Part shown: one piece after another, positions 34,663-42,253 of the stretch
Position numbering within the stretch: the first letter of the stretch is position 1
Layout: every line of letters begins with the position of its first letter
From: Pseudooceanicola nanhaiensis
GTDB taxonomy: Bacteria > Pseudomonadota > Alphaproteobacteria > Rhodobacterales > Rhodobacteraceae
Assembly: GCF_020171315.1 (NCBI RefSeq)
Contig: NZ_JAIUZP010000007.1
Span: 62,001 to 126,000, forward strand
Length of the DNA: 64,000 nucleotides
Direction: 5' to 3'
Made by a program: the position numbers and the translations under genes
The notes under the pieces: model-generated
Databases searched by the model: none
Told to the model about the DNA's origin: nothing
The model's input: only the letters and a program-made list of their open reading frames with translations

Positions 34663-35286
34663 TTACGCAGGTCTTGTGGTCAAACCGTTCACAATTGCCT
34701 TGAACGGTGCAAGAGCGATCACGGCGAGCGCGAGCTTGACCATCCAGTCCGCCACGCCGAGCGAGACCCAGAGCGGCACCACCGGACCCACGCCCAGAAG
34801 CGGCAGCGCCTCGTTGGCCCAGCTGACGTCATTGGAGGGATCGAGGAAGATCAGCTGCGTCGAGAAGGCGATCACGGAGAAGAGCGCGGTGTCCAGCGCC
34901 GAGCCCACCAGCGTCGAGGCCAGCGGCGCCTGCCACCATGCGCCGTCGCGCAGGCGGTTGAAGATCGCGATATCGGTCAGCTGTGCCACGAGGAAGGCGG
35001 TGCCAGAGGCAAGCGCCACGCGCAGCGTCACCAGCGGGCCGAAGTCGCCTTGGATCTGGGGGCCGATCAGCGAGCAGACAACGCCCACCACGAAGCCGGC
35101 GACCACCACCTTGCGGGCGGGTTTCACGCCGTAGACGCGGTTCATCACGTCGGTGACGAGGAAGGCGAAGGGATAGGTGAAGGCCCCCCAGGTCAGCCAC
35201 TGACCGAAGAGGAATTGCACCAGGATGTTCGAGGCCACCACGATGGCGGCCATGGCAAGAATGCCAGGCAGGTATTTGCGGTTCAT
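34663..35286 (-). CDS. yhhQ: queuosine precursor transporter (YhhQ/QPTR family)
   Basis: The inner-membrane transporter takes up preQ0/preQ1 for queuosine tRNA modification. The 207-aa protein has about six membrane helices. It carries the family hallmarks TWGAFTYPFAFLVTDVMNRVYG (with its Thr-Asp-Asn/Arg region) and the NRLRDGAWWQAPLASTLVGSALDTALFSVIAF segment with the Ser/Asp pair. A TTG at 35310 could extend the frame, but it falls inside the aptamer-like element, so ATG 35286 is chosen. A preQ1-I riboswitch candidate lies 6-40 bases upstream, which agrees with the substrate. The gene is monocistronic. Confidence 0.92.
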   Translation of the reverse strand: MNRKYLPGILAMAAIVVASNILVQFLFGQWLTWGAFTYPFAFLVTDVMNRVYGVKPARKVVVAGFVVGVVCSLIGPQIQGDFGPLVTLRVALASGTAFLVAQLTDIAIFNRLRDGAWWQAPLASTLVGSALDTALFSVIAFSTQLIFLDPSNDVSWANEALPLLGVGPVVPLWVSLGVADWMVKLALAVIALAPFKAIVNGLTTRPA

Positions 35287-35291
35287 GTTTT

Positions 35292-35326
35292 GAGCCCGTT
35301 TTTTAGACAAGGTAGCGGCGACTTGT
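35292..35326 (-). promoter_or_regulatory. preQ1-I-like riboswitch controlling yhhQ
   Basis: On the minus strand ACAAG, the loop TCGCCGCTAC, and CTTGT form a 5-bp stem. CT-AAAAAAC-GGGCTC follows, and then the ATG. The loop closely resembles the known Thermoanaerobacter preQ1-I aptamer (TCGCAGTAAC), and the A-rich strand plus a G-run that can pair with loop C residues gives the H-type pseudoknot. The GGG lies at the ribosome-binding position, so translational control is likely. Confidence 0.72.
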
Positions 35327-35375
35327 GCCCGGGTGGGGCGCGGTTGCGTGCCCCCGGCGGGGGAACGGGCGGCGT

Positions 35376-36299
35376 CTAAGGGGTTTTTTCCTTGCTGGCA
35401 AGGGGGGCAGGGTCTGGCAGCAGGTATTCCACCACCTCCGAGCGCTGGACCCAGAGGTAATTGTCGTCGGCGACCATGGTCAGCCGGAGCCTGCCTTCGC
35501 CGTCGCGCCAGACAGAGAGGCCTTCGAGGTTGTCGTGGGCCCCGGGCGCGGTTTCGAGCAGGGTTTCGGCCCCGTGATCCCCGGGCAGCGCAAGGTCGAA
35601 GCGCCGCACGCGTGTCCGGAAACTCAGCCGGGAGAAGCCGCGCTCCAGCAGGTAGAACTTGCCGTCGGGGCCGATCGCGGCCTCTGCCGGCAGGAAGCCG
35701 TCGTTCAGGAAGGGGAGCGTGGCAACCTCCTCCCAGCGGCCATTGCGCAGGCTCCAGACCGGGATGCGCCCGGTGTCGGTGAGGTGATCCTCGGGCAACG
35801 TGAAGACACGGCCCTCGGCGTCCACTGCGACGGATTCCAGCGCGCCGTTGTAGGGCAGCGGCGGGAAGTCCCCGCGCTTGGTCAGGGAGATGGGGGTGCT
35901 GCCCGGGGCGTCGTAGATCCAGACCCGGGGCAGCTGTTCGAAGGAGACGGCGATCTTGCCCTCGGGCGTCATTGCCAGCCCCTCGGCGTCGAAGTTCTTG
36001 CGCGTCAGCGGCGCGCCCTCGGGGTCGAGAAGCGGGTCCATGGTCAGGGCGCGGGCGGCCGTGAGGCGCCCGTCGCTGTCCCGGTCCAGCCGGCCGGTGA
36101 ACATGTAGCCCCGGTCCGAGATCGCGACGAAGAGCGTGCCGCCCGCCGTCACCTCAAGGCCCGAGAACCCGCCCAGGTTGGGAACCTTGCCGCGCATGAC
36201 CACCTCCGACGACAACACCGCCGGTCCGTCCGGCGGTGTTGTTGGGGCGCAGGTGGTCAGCAGCAGGAGCGTCAGCGCGACTGCAGGACCGAGACGCAT
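35376..36299 (-). CDS. esterase-like activity of phytase family lipoprotein
   Basis: The 307-aa protein has a lipoprotein signal (RLGPAVALTLLLLTTCAP, cysteine about residue 17). A beta-propeller-like phytase-like domain follows, with repeated GGFSGLEV, DRGYMF, NFDAEGLAM, ALESVAVDAEGRVFTLPED and NLEGLSVWRD blocks. The COG4246 family is called esterase-like activity of phytase; its substrate is not established. The first 28 bases overlap the 3' end of mepA, and mepA overlaps the MFS gene, so this is the last gene of a three-gene translationally coupled chain. It is probably anchored in the periplasm. Confidence 0.82.
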   Translation of the reverse strand: MRLGPAVALTLLLLTTCAPTTPPDGPAVLSSEVVMRGKVPNLGGFSGLEVTAGGTLFVAISDRGYMFTGRLDRDSDGRLTAARALTMDPLLDPEGAPLTRKNFDAEGLAMTPEGKIAVSFEQLPRVWIYDAPGSTPISLTKRGDFPPLPYNGALESVAVDAEGRVFTLPEDHLTDTGRIPVWSLRNGRWEEVATLPFLNDGFLPAEAAIGPDGKFYLLERGFSRLSFRTRVRRFDLALPGDHGAETLLETAPGAHDNLEGLSVWRDGEGRLRLTMVADDNYLWVQRSEVVEYLLPDPAPLASKEKTP

Positions 36300-37225
36300 T
36301 GCTGGGGCAGGTCGGCCAGCGTCAGCTGGCGCTTCGGCTTGGGCTTGGGGGCGTTGGGGTCGGGCGGCGGCGGGTTCAGGATATTGTCCACCCAGGCCTG
36401 CGCATCGGCGCAGCCGTCACCGGGCGGGGGCGCATCCTGTTCGACGCAGCCGCGGGCCCCGGAGGGGCAGTTCAGCCGCACGTGGAAATGATAGTGATGC
36501 CCGTACCAAGGCCGGATCTTGCGCAGCCAGGCGCGGTTGCCGGTCTCGTCCTTGCACATCTGCACCTTGGCGCCGGGGAAGACGAAGATCCGCGCCACGC
36601 GCGGGTCGCTGGCAGCGGCTTTGAGGATCTGGTGGTGCTGGGGCGTCCAGTTTTCGTTCACGAAGGCCCCGGCCGACCGGCGGGTCGAGATCGACGAGAG
36701 GTTCTCGCGCTCGGTCCGGGTCAGGTTCAGGCGCTGGGGCGGGAGCATCCAGATGTCGGCGTCCAGCCCCATCTGGTGCGAGGCATGGCCCGAGGTCATC
36801 GGCCCGCCGCGCGGCTGCGAGATGTCCCCGATGTAGAGCCCGGCCCAGCCCGGCTGCTTCGCGGCGAAGGACGAAAGGTCCTTGAGGAAGTCGATCATCT
36901 GGGGCTGGCCCCAGTTCCGGTTTCGCGACAGGCGCATGGTCTGCCACGTGGGGCCGGTGTCGGGCATCATGTAGGCGCCGGACTGGCAGCCCTTGGCGTA
37001 GGAGCCGAAGGGCGCGCTGTCCTGCCACGAGGGCTCGGCCTTGGCGCCGAACAGCTGGCGCGCCTCGACCCCGCGCCATTCCGCAGGCACGTTCGTCTGC
37101 GCGGCGGCGGGGCCGGAGAGGAGGATCAGCGGGGCAAGGATGAGCGAGGCAAGCCGCACAGCGTGGCGGCGGGTGGGGATCGGGGTTCCCGCGCTGCGGA
37201 TCAGGCGGGCGGTGCGTCGGAACAT
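36272..37225 (-). CDS. mepA: penicillin-insensitive murein endopeptidase MepA
   Basis: MepA is a periplasmic LAS-fold metallopeptidase that cleaves D-alanyl-meso-DAP crosslinks. The 317-aa product has an N-terminal signal peptide after a basic stretch (VRLASLILAPLILLSGPAAA). The zinc motifs are SGHASHQMGLDADIW (H-x6-D) and WYGHHYHFHVRLNCP. The conserved C-terminal segment has paired cysteines and ends in a Pro-rich linker plus a short C-terminal stretch. The ATG at 37225 follows GAGGGAGA. It overlaps the MFS gene end by 25 bases and the phytase-like gene start by 28. Confidence 0.95.
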   Translation of the reverse strand: MFRRTARLIRSAGTPIPTRRHAVRLASLILAPLILLSGPAAAQTNVPAEWRGVEARQLFGAKAEPSWQDSAPFGSYAKGCQSGAYMMPDTGPTWQTMRLSRNRNWGQPQMIDFLKDLSSFAAKQPGWAGLYIGDISQPRGGPMTSGHASHQMGLDADIWMLPPQRLNLTRTERENLSSISTRRSAGAFVNENWTPQHHQILKAAASDPRVARIFVFPGAKVQMCKDETGNRAWLRKIRPWYGHHYHFHVRLNCPSGARGCVEQDAPPPGDGCADAQAWVDNILNPPPPDPNAPKPKPKRQLTLADLPQQCVSVLQSR

Positions 37226-38547
37226 GGGCGGTCTCCCTCCGGGTCAACCCAGCGTAGCAGGGCAAGGCCGATAAGGAAAAGGGCGATCAGCGGGGTCACG
37301 CCGATCGGCTGGCTCTGGCTGATGGCGGTTGTCACACCGATGAGCGTTGGCGCGAGGAAGGAGGTCGCCTTGCCCGAGAGCGCATAGAGACCGAAGGCCT
37401 CGGTCATGCGGTCCGGATCGGCCTGGCGCACCATCATCGTGCGGCTGGCCGACTGGATCACGCCGCCCGCCGCCCCGATCACCGCACCGAGCGCGAAGAA
37501 GAGGATATCCGGCAGGGCCGAGCCTTCGGGCACCGGGATGAAATAGACGCTGGTGGGCGAGATCACCACGATCGACACCGCCACGAAGGTGAGCAGCAGG
37601 ATGCAGGTGCGGATCACCGGCTTGGGGCCGAAGCGTTTGTCTGCCATGCCCCCCAGCCAGGCGAAAAGCGCGCCCGAGATGATCGAGAGGATGCCGAAGA
37701 TGCCGATCTGCATGATCGACCAGCCAAGCACGCCCGAGGCATAGATGCCGCCGAAGACATACATGCCGACAAGCGCGTCGCGGTAGAACATGGAGGAGGC
37801 GAGATAGGCAAAGAGCGAGGGCCGCCGCGGCAGGCTGCGGAGCGTCCCGCCAAGACCCTTCAGCGCGGCCATCACCGCACCGCGCGGGGCTTTCGCCGGT
37901 TTCGGATCGCGCACGTAGAGGAAGAAGGGCACCATGAAGACCGCGTACCAGATCGCGGTCAGCGGCCCCACGGCGCGGGTGCCTTCGCGCATCGCGGGGT
38001 CGAGCCCGAGGATCGGGGAAATGCCGATCATCGTGCGCCCGGTCGCCGGGTTCTCCTGCAGCAGCGCCAGCATCAGCACCAGCGCCAGCAGCCCGCCCAC
38101 ATAGCCGAAGGCCCAGCCATTGCCCGAGATCCGTCCGACCTCCTCGCGCGGGCCGAGGTCGGGCAGCATGGAGTTGGTGAAGATCGTGGCGAATTCCATG
38201 CCGATCATGCCGATGGCAAAGAAGATCAGCGTGGAGACGAGGTTGAAATCGCCCGGCACCGCCCACCAGAGGGCATAGGCCCCGACAAAGTACATGGCGG
38301 AGAAAACCCAGATCCACCGCATCCGGTGCCCCGACACATCCGAGATCGCGCCGAGGATCGGGGCCAGCACCGCGATGCAGAAGCCTGCCGCCCCGATGCC
38401 GAAGCCCCAGACCGACTGTGCCGCGGTCCCGTCGCCCATCAGTTCCTTGACGTAGGGCGCAAAGATGAAGGTGATCAGCAGCGTGTTGTAAGGCTGGCTG
38501 GCCCAGTCGAAGAAGAACCAGCCCCAGATGCGTTTGCGCAGCGACAT
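37201..38547 (-). CDS. MFS transporter, Atg22/UMF1-like
   Basis: The 448-aa protein has about twelve membrane helices and the start MSLRKRIWGWFFFDWASQPYNTLLITFIF. The FDWASQPY motif typifies the Atg22/UMF1 branch of the major facilitator superfamily. In fungi Atg22 exports vacuolar amino acids; the bacterial substrate is unknown. The ATG at 38547 follows GGGGA; the frame extends to 38610 without a better start. It is the first gene of the MFS-mepA-phytase-like chain. Coupling to a murein endopeptidase makes import of a peptidoglycan-derived amino acid or peptide a speculative idea. Confidence 0.88.
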   Translation of the reverse strand: MSLRKRIWGWFFFDWASQPYNTLLITFIFAPYVKELMGDGTAAQSVWGFGIGAAGFCIAVLAPILGAISDVSGHRMRWIWVFSAMYFVGAYALWWAVPGDFNLVSTLIFFAIGMIGMEFATIFTNSMLPDLGPREEVGRISGNGWAFGYVGGLLALVLMLALLQENPATGRTMIGISPILGLDPAMREGTRAVGPLTAIWYAVFMVPFFLYVRDPKPAKAPRGAVMAALKGLGGTLRSLPRRPSLFAYLASSMFYRDALVGMYVFGGIYASGVLGWSIMQIGIFGILSIISGALFAWLGGMADKRFGPKPVIRTCILLLTFVAVSIVVISPTSVYFIPVPEGSALPDILFFALGAVIGAAGGVIQSASRTMMVRQADPDRMTEAFGLYALSGKATSFLAPTLIGVTTAISQSQPIGVTPLIALFLIGLALLRWVDPEGDRPCSDAPPA

Positions 38548-38745
38548 CGTTTTCCCCTGACTGGCCTGCCGTTCACGGGCGATATGACCGGGAAGCGCGC
38601 CGCATGACAAGGCGCTTGGCCTGCTGTCTTCCGCCCGCGCGTGGCCCGTGACCCGCCTGCGTCAACCTAAACCACGCGTCGCACTTGTGCTTTCGACCCG
38701 CTGCCCCTAGGTCTGATCCGAACCCGAGAGAGAGGACCCCGGCCC

Positions 38746-39039
38746 ATGATGACGATCTACAACATCCTGCAATTCCTGCTCAGCGTGTTGTGGTTCTTCG
38801 TGCTGGCGCACGTGATCATGAGCTGGCTGATCGGCTTCGACGTGCTGAACCGCCGGCAGGCCATCGTCTCCCAGATCTGGGACGGCCTGAACCGCATCCT
38901 CGAGCCGATCTACCGCCCGATCCGCAACATCCTGCCCCCGACCGGCGGGCTGGACCTTGCGCCGCTGATGGTCTTCATCGGTATCATGCTGATCCGCATC
39001 GTGCTGGACACGAACCGCGGCTTCTTCATGGGCTACTGA
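38746..39039 (+). CDS. YggT family membrane protein
   Basis: The 97-aa protein has two hydrophobic segments (ILQFLLSVLWFFVLAHVIMSWLIG and LAPLMVFIGIMLIRIVL). They flank the conserved LNRILEPIYRPIRNILPPTGGLDLAP motif that defines YggT (DUF). The family has been linked to osmotic stress and to cell-division/shape gene clusters, without a known mechanism. ATG 38746 and 38749 are both possible. It precedes recQ by 149 bases, which contain no clear element beyond an AT-rich stretch near 39126-39180. Confidence 0.9.
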   Translation: MMTIYNILQFLLSVLWFFVLAHVIMSWLIGFDVLNRRQAIVSQIWDGLNRILEPIYRPIRNILPPTGGLDLAPLMVFIGIMLIRIVLDTNRGFFMGY

Positions 39040-39188
39040 GCGGCCCCGCCCGCCCTGTCCGTTCGCCCCTCGATCGCGACGCGCCAGGCCCATGGCCGCC
39101 GCTTCCCCGGCGGCCCCAGCCTTGTTCACCGATTCTTAATGTGGGACAGTCCCTGCTGAGAGCGGATTAACCACAAAAGACAGGCCCG

Positions 39189-41231
39189 ATGCAGGACGCT
39201 GCCCCCCTTCTGCGCGAGATTTTCGGATTCTCCTCCTTCCGTCCGGGACAGGAAGAGATCGTGCAGGCGGTCGCGGGCGGGGCCGATGTGCTGGCCATCA
39301 TGCCCACCGGCGGCGGCAAGTCGCTCTGCTACCAGCTGCCCGCGCTCATGGGCGAGGGGATCACCGTCGTGATCTCTCCGCTGATCGCGCTGATGCGCGA
39401 TCAGGTGCGCGCCCTGCGCGAGGCGGGGGTCGAGGCGGGGGCGCTCACCTCCGGCAACACGCCGGAAGAGACGGATTACGTTTGGGAGACGATCGAACAG
39501 GGGCGGCTGAAGCTGCTTTACCTCGCCCCCGAACGGCTTGCCTCTGAAGGGGCCATGCGGATGCTGCGCCGGATCGGTGTCACCCGCATCGCCGTGGACG
39601 AGGCCCATTGCGTCAGCCAGTGGGGCCATGACTTCCGCCCCGATTACCTGCGCATCGGCGAGCTGCGCCACGCGCTGGACGTGCCCGTCGCAGCCTTCAC
39701 CGCCACGGCGGATGCCGAAACGCAGGAAGAGATCGTCCGCCGCCTCTTCCCGCAGGCCGCGCCGCAGACCTTCCTGCGCGGCTTCGACCGGCCGAACATC
39801 CACCTCGCCTTCGGGGCCAAGGACAGCCCGCGGCGCCAGATCCTCGACTTCGCCGCCGCCCGGAAGGGGCAGTCCGGCATCGTCTATTGCAGTTCCCGTG
39901 CCAAGACCGAGGGGCTTGCGCAGGCCCTGCGCGAGGCGGGGCACAGTGCGATCCACTATCACGGCGGGATGGAGGCCGAGGATCGGCGCATCGCCGAAAC
40001 CCGGTTTCAGGCCGAGGACGGGCTGATCGTCGCCGCCACGGTGGCCTTCGGCATGGGCGTGGACAAGCCCGACATCCGCTGGGTCGCCCACGCCGACCTG
40101 CCGAAAAGCATCGAGGCCTATTACCAGGAGATCGGCCGCGCGGGCCGCGACGGGGCGCCCGCCGAGACGCTCACGCTCTACGGCCCCGACGACATCCGCC
40201 TGCGCCGCACCCAGATCGATGAGGGGCTGGCCCCGCCCGAACGCCGGGCCGCCGATCATGGGCGCCTCAACGCGCTGCTGGGGCTGGCCGAGAGCCTGTC
40301 GTGCCGCCGCGTGGCCCTGCTGCGCTACTTCGGCGAGGCGGCGGAGCCCTGCGGCAACTGCGATCTCTGCGACCGCCCGCCCGAGGTCTTCGATGGCACC
40401 ACCGCGGTGCGCAAGGCGCTGTCGGCCATCCTGCGGACCGAGGAATGGTTCGGCGCCGGGCATCTGACCGACATCCTCATGGGCACCGACACCGACCGCA
40501 TCCGCCAGAAGCGGCATGATCAGCTGCCCACCTTCGGCGTGGGCAAGGAATACTCCAAGCGCCAGTGGGGCGCGATCTTCCGCCAGATGATGGGCCACGA
40601 CCTGATCCGCCCCGATCCCGAACGCCACGGCGCGCTGCGCATGACCGATACCGCCCTGCCGATCCTGCGCGGGGAGGAGAGCATCGAACTGCGCAAGGAC
40701 GTGATCACCGCCGCCAAGGATCGCCGCCCCGCCGTGCGGACGCTGGTCTCGGAGGAGGACGAGCCGCTGCTCTCTGCCCTCAAGGCCAAGCGGCGCGCGC
40801 TGGCGGAGGCGGCCAAGCTGCCCGCCTACATGATCTTCAACGATCGCACCCTGATCGAGATGGCTGAGAGCCGCCCCGCCACACTGGACGAGATCGCCCG
40901 GGTGAACGGTGTGGGCGGCAAGAAGCTGGAGCGCTACGGGGCCGAGTTCCTCGCCGTGATCGCGGGCGAGGTGGCCGAGATGCACCCCCAGCGGATGAAG
41001 CTGGCGGGCCGGGCCTCGGGCGATCTCTACGACCGGCTGATGCAGGCGCAGGCCGATCTGGCCCGCGGGCCCGACGGTATCGACAAGCCGCTGTCCTGCT
41101 CCGCCTCGCTGCTGGCCAAGGTGGCGGAATCCCGGCCACAGGATGAAGCGGCACTCATCCGCATCCTCGGCGACCGCAGGACGGAACGTTTCGGCGCGGC
41201 CTTTCTGGACCTCCTGCGCGAGGCAAGCTAG
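39189..41231 (+). CDS. recQ: ATP-dependent DNA helicase RecQ
   Basis: RecQ is a 3'-5' DNA helicase acting in recombination and replication-fork repair. The 680-aa protein has Walker A (MPTGGGKSLCYQLPAL, about 38-53), the DEAH box and aromatic-rich loop (DEAHCVSQWGHDFRPDY), and motif VI (EIGRAGRDGAPAETL). A zinc site follows in the RQC domain (CRRVALLRYFGE...CGNCDLC), and a C-terminal HRDC domain (LAEAAKLPAYMIFNDRTLIEMAE). The length is somewhat over E. coli RecQ (about 610). yaaA follows by 31 bases in the same direction. Confidence 0.96.
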   Translation: MQDAAPLLREIFGFSSFRPGQEEIVQAVAGGADVLAIMPTGGGKSLCYQLPALMGEGITVVISPLIALMRDQVRALREAGVEAGALTSGNTPEETDYVWETIEQGRLKLLYLAPERLASEGAMRMLRRIGVTRIAVDEAHCVSQWGHDFRPDYLRIGELRHALDVPVAAFTATADAETQEEIVRRLFPQAAPQTFLRGFDRPNIHLAFGAKDSPRRQILDFAAARKGQSGIVYCSSRAKTEGLAQALREAGHSAIHYHGGMEAEDRRIAETRFQAEDGLIVAATVAFGMGVDKPDIRWVAHADLPKSIEAYYQEIGRAGRDGAPAETLTLYGPDDIRLRRTQIDEGLAPPERRAADHGRLNALLGLAESLSCRRVALLRYFGEAAEPCGNCDLCDRPPEVFDGTTAVRKALSAILRTEEWFGAGHLTDILMGTDTDRIRQKRHDQLPTFGVGKEYSKRQWGAIFRQMMGHDLIRPDPERHGALRMTDTALPILRGEESIELRKDVITAAKDRRPAVRTLVSEEDEPLLSALKAKRRALAEAAKLPAYMIFNDRTLIEMAESRPATLDEIARVNGVGGKKLERYGAEFLAVIAGEVAEMHPQRMKLAGRASGDLYDRLMQAQADLARGPDGIDKPLSCSASLLAKVAESRPQDEAALIRILGDRRTERFGAAFLDLLREAS

Positions 41232-41262
41232 ATATCGCGGCGTTGCTGCAAGAGGTATCTAG

Positions 41263-42030
41263 ATGCTGATCGTCGTTTCCCCCGCGAAGAAGCTGGACTG
41301 GTCCGAGCGTGATGTCGCGCTGACCACGCCCGACATGCTGGACGCCGCCAACGATCTGGCGGGCGTCATGCGGGAGAAATCCGCCGACGACATCGCCAAG
41401 CTGATGAAGCTCTCGGCCGACCTCTCCAAGCTGAACCGCGACCGGTTCCAGAGCTACGAAGAGGCCCCCGGCGCCGAGGCGCTGCGTCCTGCCGCGCTGG
41501 CCTTCGCGGGGGATACCTACCAGGGGCTTGAAGCCGCCTCGCTCGATCCGGAGGAACTGGATTGGGCACAGGATCACCTGCGCATCCTCTCGGGCCTCTA
41601 CGGTGTGCTGCGCCCGCTGGATGGCATCCAGCCCTACCGGCTGGAAATGGGCACGCGGCTGAAGACGGCGCGGGGCAAGTCGCTCTACGACTACTGGGGC
41701 ACGCGCCCGGCAGAGGCGCTGAAGGCGCAGGCGGCGGAGATCGGCACCGGGGTGCTCGTGAACTGTGCCAGCCAGGAATACTTCGGCGCGGTCGACCTAG
41801 ACGCGCTCGGCCTGACCGTGATCACGCCCACCTTCCTCGAACGGAAGGGCGGGCAGGAGAAGGTCATCAGCTTCTACGCCAAGCGCGCGCGCGGCGCGAT
41901 GGCGCGTTATGTCGTCACCCACCGGCTGACCGATCCGGCGGCGCTGAAGGATTTCGACACCGGCGGCTACAGCTTCGATGCGAAGCAGTCGACCGAGACG
42001 AAACCGGTCTTCGTGCGCAACGCCGAGTAA
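41263..42030 (+). CDS. yaaA: peroxide stress protein YaaA
   Basis: YaaA lowers intracellular free iron under hydrogen peroxide stress and binds DNA in vitro. The 255-aa product has the family signature MLIVVSPAKKLDW at the N-terminus. It continues with PAALAFAGDTYQGLEA, RILSGLYGVLRPLDGIQPYRLEMGTRL, VNCASQEYFGAV and FYAKRARGAMARYV. Length matches the family (about 257). AAGAGG precedes the ATG. It may share a transcript with recQ. Palindromic repeats follow the stop. Confidence 0.95.
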   Translation: MLIVVSPAKKLDWSERDVALTTPDMLDAANDLAGVMREKSADDIAKLMKLSADLSKLNRDRFQSYEEAPGAEALRPAALAFAGDTYQGLEAASLDPEELDWAQDHLRILSGLYGVLRPLDGIQPYRLEMGTRLKTARGKSLYDYWGTRPAEALKAQAAEIGTGVLVNCASQEYFGAVDLDALGLTVITPTFLERKGGQEKVISFYAKRARGAMARYVVTHRLTDPAALKDFDTGGYSFDAKQSTETKPVFVRNAE

Positions 42031-42073
42031 CCTGCGCCGCTTGTTGTCTGGTGCCTCCCTCGCAGGCGGCGCC

Positions 42074-42227
42074 CAAAATTCTTGAACCAAGAATTTTGCG
42101 AAGAATTTTCCTTAAAGTTCTTCGGCGTGGGTCTCACCGTCCGTCCGTCGGTTTGACTGGCGCGTCTTCCTCTCTGCCTTGCCCGTTTTCTTCGAAGAAG
42201 ACGGACCGGAAAATTCGAATTTTCCGG
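42074..42227. repeat. AT-rich palindromic repeat, locus 4
   Basis: Between the convergent yaaA and histidine kinase genes. It holds CAAAATTCTTG/CAAGAATTTTG (42074-42098), CGAAGAA/TTCTTCG (42099-42124), TTCTTCGAAGAA (42188-42199), and a 22-bp palindrome (42206-42227). The last is identical to 16151-16172. Confidence 0.85.
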
Positions 42228-42253
42228 GCAGCGCCGGGGAGGTCGCGCAGGTT

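Noticed and set aside
38714-38719. TGATCC before yggT, a possible RpoE -35
   Set aside because: At 18 bases downstream there is CCCGGC, not a -10 starting with TA.
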